A stretch of DNA of 64,000 nucleotides from Alopecurus myosuroides (taxonomy: Eukaryota; Streptophyta; Magnoliopsida; Poales; Poaceae), in NCBI GenBank assembly GCA_028641055.1, contig CM054062.1, forward strand, positions 238,548,528 to 238,612,527, given 5' to 3'. Shown piece after piece: positions 55,778 to 64,000 of this stretch; within the stretch, counting starts at the first letter, position 1, and each line of letters starts with the position of its first letter. A program made the translations under genes and the position numbers. The notes under the pieces were generated by a model. The model was not told where the DNA came from. It did no database searches and saw only the letters and a program-made list of their open reading frames with translations.

Positions 55778-56498
55778 TGGCGCGATGCTTTGAGATGGCG
55801 ACGAGGTGGTTCTTGCAGGCTTCCAAGGAGGAAGACGACCGAGGCTCATCTTGTTGCAGGCTCTTCAAATAAGCGTGGGTTCGTTTTGCATCTCCGATCT
55901 GTCAACGCACACCTTCTCCTTCTTGACTTGGCCGGCCGTGGAGGCGAGGGAGAGGAGAAATGGAGGTTGGTGGTTGCTGCAGAGAGGGGGTGATGGGATG
56001 GTGATTCTGCTTCGGAGTCGGCGATTTCCAAGCCGTGGCGAACTGTCGCTGCATCTATCTTTGGTCACCAGAGGAGTGGCCTCGCCGAGCTTGAGTGTGG
56101 CTTCAGCTCAAGCGTGTTCTTCCTCCTTTACTAGAGGATCTCCTCATGCCTCGGTGTGGCATCAAGTGTTGCGGTTGATCCAGGTGGTTTCGTCCCCGGC
56201 ATCGACGACGGCGGTTGCGCCAGGAGGCATCTCATCGGCGGTGGAGTCCCTGGGCGTGATGGCGTTTCTGTGCCTGTCGGCAAGGGGTGTGCTGCAAGTT
56301 CACGGGGCCTTGTTGTAATTTTCCCATTTTCTAGGGTCCTGTTTGTAATCCCGTCAAGTTAATGCGGAATCCGGATCCTTCGGGACTCTTCCTTTGTTCA
56401 GAAAAAGAGACTGCACGGCACCATAATAACTGACGTACAATGTCTTTGAGCTAATGAAATCTCGGCACCTCGGTGCCACCGTTTGTTCAAAAAAAAAG
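55778..56498 (+). mobile_element. LINE-like 3' end fragment, copy B
   Basis: Second copy of 25906-26628, ending GTTTGTTC followed by an A-run at about 56488-56497. The apparent frames inside it (such as 55806-56318) have no recognisable domain and are probably chance. Confidence 0.45.
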
Positions 56499-56739
56499 GT
56501 GTCTTTTTTGTTTGAACTTAAATGGTGTCTATCTAGTGGAGAGTGGAAGTGGAGACTGGTTTCCGGTTCCAAGACGTAATGCAGTCAGAAGGCACCAGAC
56601 ACGGTGGCACACATGGTTAGTTTCCCACTAGTAAACTTATAAAAAAAATCAACCGTAATCTGATCCATTCATGTCAATCTTGCCGAGGCCCCATATAGTG
56701 CACGTCTCTGCCTAACACACGAACAGTTGAAAACCAGTG

Positions 56740-58906
<2,167 letters not shown>

Positions 58907-58910
58907 GATT

Positions 58911-58943
58911 CCGCTTCCGCTTCTGCTTCTGCTTCTGCTTCTG
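58911..58943 (+). repeat. CTTCTG/CTTCCG microsatellite in the peroxidase 3' UTR
   Basis: About five imperfect hexamer units lie directly after the stop codon (58904-58906). It is probably length-variable. Confidence 0.85.
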
Positions 58944-59840
58944 CATGCACCCCGGCCTGTCCACAGTCGCATTATCAAGATTCGTATCGTACGTTTGGAT
59001 GTGTGTACGTTCGTGTGAAATTGTAATCTCGTGGTGTGTACTGTTTTAGTTTCGTTTGGTTCAGAGTTAGCTAGGATTCACCATCTAGCTAGCTTGGATG
59101 CAAGTTGCTGGTCCAGATCTGAACCTGCAGCTGCATCGCAATGGGACAGTCTGTACGTGTCGCGATTGACGGATGAGTGGTGCCTATCAGGGCTCTGCCG
59201 GCGACATATAGCACGAAAAATTAATAAGTGAACTCTGTAGCTGCCAGTACTACGGTCTGATATAGTATCAGTAGGTACGTTTCAGTTGAAGTCTTGAACA
59301 CGCAAGTTGAATTAAATGCCACCGTGTCCTTAATTTGCAAGGACTTTCAGTCTCGCATTTCTGTGGCACTTGTCGGTTGTTCGACTGTTCTGAGAAGGGT
59401 GTCTAGGCTTCTCTATAATTAGAAATTTAAGTAGTAAGTGCTATGACCATTCGAATGGAGTACAATTTAATCCTTGTAAGGAACTTGTCTAATACTACGT
59501 GTGTCACATGATCATATCGTGTGGTCAAAATCATACGCATAATAAACGACGTCGCCGTCCCTGGCGAATGCTATCTGCTGGCTCTGACCGAGGAGCAAAG
59601 ACCCTGCAGCGATTACCATCCCGTTGCTGAATTTGACAGCTAGTTGGAAGATGGAGTACTTCCGAGTTCCAAGTTCAGGTTGCGGAGAATTACCGAAAGG
59701 TCTCTAATTTGATGAGAATGTTGGATATTGCAAAATTTCAAGTGATCTAATGCATAAAAATGGTAGATAAAACATGGCTAGAAAAATAAGAAATAAACTA
59801 GTCACGTGATCTACAGAAAATATAAAACCATCGAGTCTAA
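58944..59840. other. Peroxidase 3' UTR and intergenic sequence
   Basis: The transcript probably ends within the first 300 bases (A/T-rich tracts near 59210-59230), with no canonical AATAAA singled out. No other gene is supported. On the minus strand an acceptor-like TTTTCTGTAG precedes a short hydrophobic frame ending near 59704, too weak to call. Confidence 0.5.
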
Positions 59841-61416
59841 ACAGATTGGTATCCCGCGCCGCCCTCCTCCTGACGGCTCGGGGGAGAAACCCTAGCCCGC
59901 CGCCGGAGGCCCTCTCCAACCCCCGTCCTCCGCATCGCTGCTGCCGGAGGGGAGCCGGCGAACAACCGCTGCGCACGCCCCCATGATGGTGGCGATGGAG
60001 CCTTTTCTTCCGCTCCACACGCGGGTTTTTGTCGTCGACGGCGGGCGTTGCTCCAACGGGCTGCGCGGCTTGGCGGTGTCGCCGCCGGCTTGGAGGAGCA
60101 AGGGAGAAGATGGGTGGGGGCTGCTGGGGCGGTGGCTTGCGGCGGCAGGGAGGGCCAAATCTGACCGCGCTTGGGCCGGCGAGCCGCGGCCGGTGCAGGC
60201 GTCGGCGTGCGCCTACCTCTGTTGCGCGGCGGGATTGGAGCAACACTGTGGGGGCTGAACGGCGGGAGGTCTGCGGGCGTGGCCATGGGCGGCCCGCCGT
60301 ATCTGCGGCGGGAGGGCATGTTTTGGAGTAATTTTCTGCTCCTGGGTCTGCGGCGACGGTGGTGTTGCGCCCGTGCTTTGGCACAGGCATGGTCGGGGAG
60401 GAGGAAGCCGGGGCGGTGGCCCCGGAGCCACGGCACATGCGGCTGGGTCGTGGCTGGCATGGCGCTGCCCGTGGCGGGAGGTTTCGCGGGCGAGGTCGGG
60501 AAGGAGGAAGCCGGAGCGGCGGCCCTGGAGTTTGCGGCTACGGGTGGAGCGTGGTCGGCGTGCTGCCTGTCGTGGTTTAAGGTGACGTGGGGTTGCAGCA
60601 CGCAGGGTTGGTGGTCTGGTTGGTCCCCGATGGGCTTGTCGGTAGGGTTTGCGATACATAGACGGGCGAAAGCCTAGCCCGGGCTGTCGGTCTGGGCCGA
60701 CGATGACGACGCCCTCGGGCGCCGCGTCCTTCTTGAAGGTGTCGTCAAGGTGGTGCTCTTGCTTCTCCACGCAGGGTTCTCCGGGGAAACCCTAGATCCT
60801 CGTGGGATCGGGAGAGGACGGCGCTCCTGTGTCGCCTGCCTCTTGGGGCCCTCGTCTTGGATGTTCTACTCACTAGGGGGACCTGTGGAGTGATGGCGGC
60901 TGGCAGCAGCGTGTCTTCGCCTTCGGCTTGGGGTTGCATGGCACTGGGGCCGGCATGGATGCCGGAGCGGCGGCTCCGGGTTTTCACCTCCACTTAGCTG
61001 CGTTGAGGTGGTGGAGCGTCGACTTTGGTTGTTTGGGTGTCTTGGTCGCCGGCTTGTTTGGGGCGCAGCCTCGGGGCTGGCGGGGATGTCGGAGCGGCGG
61101 CTTAGGATGCTACGTCTCCGCTGTGAGGCGTCGGGGCCTTTGGTGTCGGCTTTGATCGCTTGGGCATCTTGGTCGTCGATCGGGGCGCGACTTTTGGGCC
61201 GGCATGGATGCCGGAGCGGCGGCTCCGGACTCTCACCTCCGCCGTGTTGCGTTGAGGGGTCTTGTTGTCGGCCTTGGTTGCTTGGAAAACTTGGTTGTCG
61301 ACCCGTGTGGGGGCGCGGCCTCAGGGCCGACATGGATCGAGTTGTAACTTTTTTCTACTTTATCGATATAAAAGCAAAGTTTTTGCCTCGTTTAAAAAAA
61401 ATAGACAGATTGGTAT
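59841..61416 (+). mobile_element. Poly-A retroposon (non-autonomous LINE-like) with target duplication
   Basis: ACAGATTGGTAT at 59841-59852 is repeated exactly at 61405-61416, right after GCCTCGTTT and an A-run, the signature of target-primed insertion. The body is about 1.55 kb, G/C-rich, starting with CCCGCGCCGCCCTCC and AAACCCTAGC. No RT or endonuclease motif occurs in any frame, so it was moved by another element's enzymes. The 3' end (GATATAAAAGCAAAG) resembles grass LINE ends from memory. Confidence 0.82.
60950..61335 (+). repeat. About 124-bp tandem repeat in the retroposon
   Basis: Three imperfect units start with GCCGGAGCGGCGGCTCCGG or variants at about 60961, 61088 and 61210, with a partial fourth near 61325. 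The spacing is 127 and 122 bp. Confidence 0.8.
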
Positions 61417-61707
61417 AAACAAAACATGTAGAATCATGCCAAATAGAAGTGTAACCAACACGTGCAGTGCAGAGAAAGAACCGCTTGCGTTGGCTGGAGA
61501 AGACATGTTGTCGAAGAGGTAACGGGCGTCAGGGAAGTAGTCGTCGTCGTCCGTGTTGGCGAAGAGGCTAGTTGTGGCGCGACAATGCTCCCCAAAAACC
61601 TCATCGTCCTTCCGTACAAGATCCGAAGGGACCGGGTTCCGGAGGCCTACTATCCCTTCTGTGCTGCACGCCGCGGCATGAGATGGAGAAGTCTTGATTG
61701 GCGACAC
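61417..61707 (-). other. Unassigned coding-like fragment, minus strand
   Basis: An open minus-strand frame runs through this stretch with an acidic patch (NTDDDDYFPDARYLFDNM) and then SSPANASGSFS. Codon-like structure is plausible but no family was recognised, and the downstream part is interrupted by the retroposon's target site. It could be an exon of a transposon-related gene or chance. Confidence 0.3.
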
Positions 61708-62040
61708 AGTGCTCGAAAACCAGTAGGCAGGAGCATATGAGGTGTGGCTGTTGTGCTGCGTCTATGTGAGAGGAGCAACCTCACTTATATAGGAACAAAA
61801 GAGACACCAAAGGGTCAGGTGGGAGGTGAACCGAACATATTGTGGTTGTTTGCACTCGTCTTGGAATAGGTCCTTTCTTGTCTCAACTCATTCCCAAAAC
61901 CCGACTCGCGCTCGTCGGGTCGCGTCGTGGCGAGACGAGAGCGATACTGACAACGGAGGAGGAGCACGGGTCGGTTCCCTATGTCGACATATCCCCTGGA
62001 TTACATATTGGGGGTTTCAGAATAGGAGACGGATGAGCGC
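61708..62040. other. Unassigned stretch, possible LTR part
   Basis: No gene. CTTATATAGG near 61791 could be a TATA-like element. The sequence looks repeat-derived, but no border could be fixed. Confidence 0.3.
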
Positions 62041-62520
62041 TAGTGGACTCGACAGTTAACAAGGGCACGATTTACCCAGGTTTGGGGCCCTCGAGGAGGT
62101 AAAACCCTTACTTATTCTTGTCTGGATTATATCAATGGTGGTTACAATGAGGGGCGCCTTGGTCGTAGGAGATAGACTGTATCTCGAACAAACCAAGGTT
62201 ATGGTGGAATAAATATTCGATGCCATGCCTCGGGGTTCTCCCATCCTTTATATAGGAGGTTGGGTCTAGAATTTGCACCAGGGTGGGTTACAGAAACCCT
62301 AAGTATGTCGGTTGCACCTCCAGCCTTGGACCGCAAGTATCAGCGCGAGTGGGCCTTAACTGAGCCTTTCAGATGGCTAGGTGGCTCCCCATGCTGGGCT
62401 TATGTACATTGTTTAGACCGGGTAGGCCTGTTTGGAGGACTCGGTAAGTATCCCTATGTAGTTAACTTCGCCTCGGGCCTGAATCCCGAAGGCCGGAGTT
62501 TAACCCACACGTCGTGTTGA
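62041..62520. other. LTR-like fragment of an unidentified Gypsy element
   Basis: It contains ACCCAGGTTTGGGGCCCTCG, then AGGAGGTAAAACCCTTA, a phrase very close to the G3 LTR (CCAGGTTCAGGGCCCTCG, then GAGGAGGTAAAACCC). It also contains CCTTTATATAGGAGG near 62243. This suggests a distantly related LTR. Ends were not resolved. Confidence 0.45.
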
Positions 62521-63022
62521 AGAAGAGGAATTTGTGGCGCCACATGATGATTCACGAGGAGATCCAGGCGACGGAACCGCTGATGGTGCAGATCGTCAGT
62601 CTTCGCAGGAAAGACAAGGGACCCTGGATTACAGGGGTGCATCCGGCCTCCTTCTTCTTACTTCGTTGGGTGTAGCCGCTGCAGAACCGCCTCCGCCCAA
62701 TGTGGGAGTACTCGAGTACTTCGGACCCGAGTCGGACCCGCAAGGATGAGCTCTCGAAAGATGAGTTCGAGAATTGCATCCGCGGTATCACCAGCCTCAA
62801 GGAAGAGAAATTTACGGTGGTGCCTGCGACTGCCTTCGACTCCGACCACCCTCCGACTGAGGTGATTTTTCGTGTTGCTCTTCTTCTTCTCGAGTGATTT
62901 CTTCGAGTACTTGACTGACGGTTGTATTCTTTTTGGAGAATCAGGAATTCGAGGCTTGCTATCCCCCACTGCCTGGGGATGGTGCTTCATCCGATCTTCT
63001 ATCGAGTACCCTTGAACCACCT
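62521..63022 (+). pseudogene. Coding-like fragment cut by the LTR at 63023
   Basis: A plus-strand stretch with an acidic reading frame (KDEFENCIRGITS near 62757-62795) runs to a donor-like GAGGTGATT near 62861. An acceptor-like AATCAG at 62943 is followed by another acidic piece (ACYPPLPGDGASSD) that stops where the LTR begins. It may be part of another antisense-type transposon gene; no family is assigned. Confidence 0.35.
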
Positions 63023-64000
63023 TGTAACATCCCAGGATTTTGAAATTTTTGAAAAGTTTAAAACCTTCATGCATTCATGTGCATCATAGCATCCCTGCAT
63101 TTTGTTTGCATAAAAGAAATTGCTCTTAAAATGCTAAACATAAAATTTTAGGTGTTACTACTTATTAAACCACAATTTGGATTTAAATATTTTTCTAAAG
63201 TAAACTATTTTATTTTTGGGAAAGAATAGCACCAAGAGATTCCTCATTTCCTAAGCTTTTCAAAACTTATTTTTATGTATTTTTTTGTTTTGTTTTGGTG
63301 GTGTTTTGAATTATGTTTGAATCATTTGTTAAAGAAAAAGAACAAGAAGGAAAGGAGAAAACACAACGTTGCAACCCTCTCTCTCTTCTCTCGGGCACAA
63401 CCCATCTCGCCCTCGCTTTCTCTCGCGCGTAGCAACAGAGAAGAATGTCCAAGCCCAGCAGAAACCGGAGCCCATCTCGTGCCCCTCTTTCTGTCCCCTG
63501 GGCCGCCCCTAACGCGAGGCTAGCCTCACCCTGACGTCAGCGTCGCCGCGTCCAGGACGAACTCGACGTCCGTGCGCGCGACGAACTCCGACGCCATCAC
63601 CGCCTCTCCCTCCCCCTCGCGCAAGGCTCCGCCCTCATAAAAGCCTCCCCCTCGATGTTCCGCACGCCCTCCTGCAAACCCTAGCACCAAATCCCACTCG
63701 GAATCGCCCCGACGAACTTCCGATCACTGCAGCCACTCCGCCACCACCACGGTGAATCCCGTCGTTCTCACCCCTCCTCTCTGCCCCTCTCACTTCCTCT
63801 AAACGTTGCGCTTCCCCCTGACAAGGTTTCGGATTGTTTCACGCAGCAGAAAAACGCTGCCGTACGTGCTCGAGAGCTCACGCCGCCCCGGGCATCTACG
63901 GCGAGGAATCCCCGGAGAAGAGGACCACGCCATCGTCATCCCCCGCGCCATCGAGCTCGCCTCGTCGCCCTGCACCTCGAGGTACACTTCGTGTGGTCCC
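63023..64000 (+). mobile_element. 5' part of a TGTAAC-type Gypsy LTR, running out of the window
   Basis: Begins TGTAACATCCCAGG, a common start of Gypsy LTRs in Triticeae, directly after a coding-like fragment. The first 300 bases are A/T-rich and the rest is C-rich with a TATA-like CTCATAAAAGCC near 63635 and a leader-like part containing AAACCCTAGC near 63677. The other end is not in the window. Its terminal style matches the LTR end at 1901. Confidence 0.65.

Larger units (their letters stand above)
54496..56739 (+). repeat. Tandem duplication, copy B, right part
   Basis: It matches 24651-26884 and ends CCAGTG before unique sequence. Relative to copy A it has extra bases after the LINE-like A-run (about 56497-56522) and lacks about 50 bp near 56655. 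Confidence 0.9.

Noticed and set aside
55806..56318. 170-residue frame, also present at 25933-26445
   Set aside because: Conserved only because the segment was duplicated; it lies in a LINE-like untranslated end and lacks codon structure or domain.
59704..60601. Long overlapping minus-strand Pro/Arg/Ala-rich frames
   Set aside because: They lie in the G/C-rich body of the poly-A retroposon, cross its target duplication, and have no domain.

Overview
This window is plant nuclear DNA, almost certainly from a large-genome grass and most likely a Triticeae species (wheat, barley, Aegilops or rye relatives). The grounds are GT-AG introns, a class III peroxidase gene, and dense nested LTR retrotransposons whose sequence style (TGATACGTC LTR ends, TGGCGCCGTTGCC primer sites, TGTAAC...ACA LTRs) resembles families I know from Triticeae. 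Species and family names are inference, because no database search was possible. No prokaryotic genes, tRNA, rRNA or CRISPR were seen.

Layout. 1-1901 is the 3' part of a long Gypsy-type LTR that lies inside an older Gypsy element, here called G1. G1 (1902-10470, plus strand) keeps the end of its integrase, a decayed multi-exon gene on the opposite strand, and its 3' LTR. 10471-10920 is unassigned. 10921-14492 is a truncated Athila/Sabrina-like element on the minus strand. 14611-21853 is a complete non-autonomous Athila-like element with CCGTA target duplications, sitting inside the LTR of a second G1-like element, G2 (14493-14610 plus 21854 to about 25905). Part of G2 and its flank, about 2.36 kb, was tandemly duplicated (copy A 24526-26884; copy B 26885-27009 plus 54496-56739). 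Copy B was then split by a 12.1 kb SIRE/Maximus-like Copia element (27010-54490, target duplication CATGG). That element was itself split by a young 15.3 kb Tat/Retand-like Gypsy element, G3 (34532-49869, target duplication CACAC). To the right is the only ordinary host gene recognised, a four-exon secretory peroxidase (57379-58906). After it come a poly-A retroposon with a 12-bp target duplication (59841-61416), further fragments, and the start of another TGTAAC-type LTR (63023-64000).

How the parts work together. G3 carries gag-protease-RT-RNaseH-integrase on the minus strand. On the plus strand, tail to tail with pol, it carries a separate gene with its own TATA box and eight inferred exons that join into one open frame of 1409 residues. 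Decayed copies of that gene occur in G1 and G2, so three diverged copies can be compared. The Copia element has gag-pol followed by an extra gene that appears to be spliced. Both the Copia LTRs and the leader and intron of that extra gene carry arrays of one near-palindromic 15-mer. Most premature stops in the elements are C-to-T type changes (CAG to TAG, CAA to TAA, CGA to TGA), as expected of cytosine-methylated, silenced DNA.
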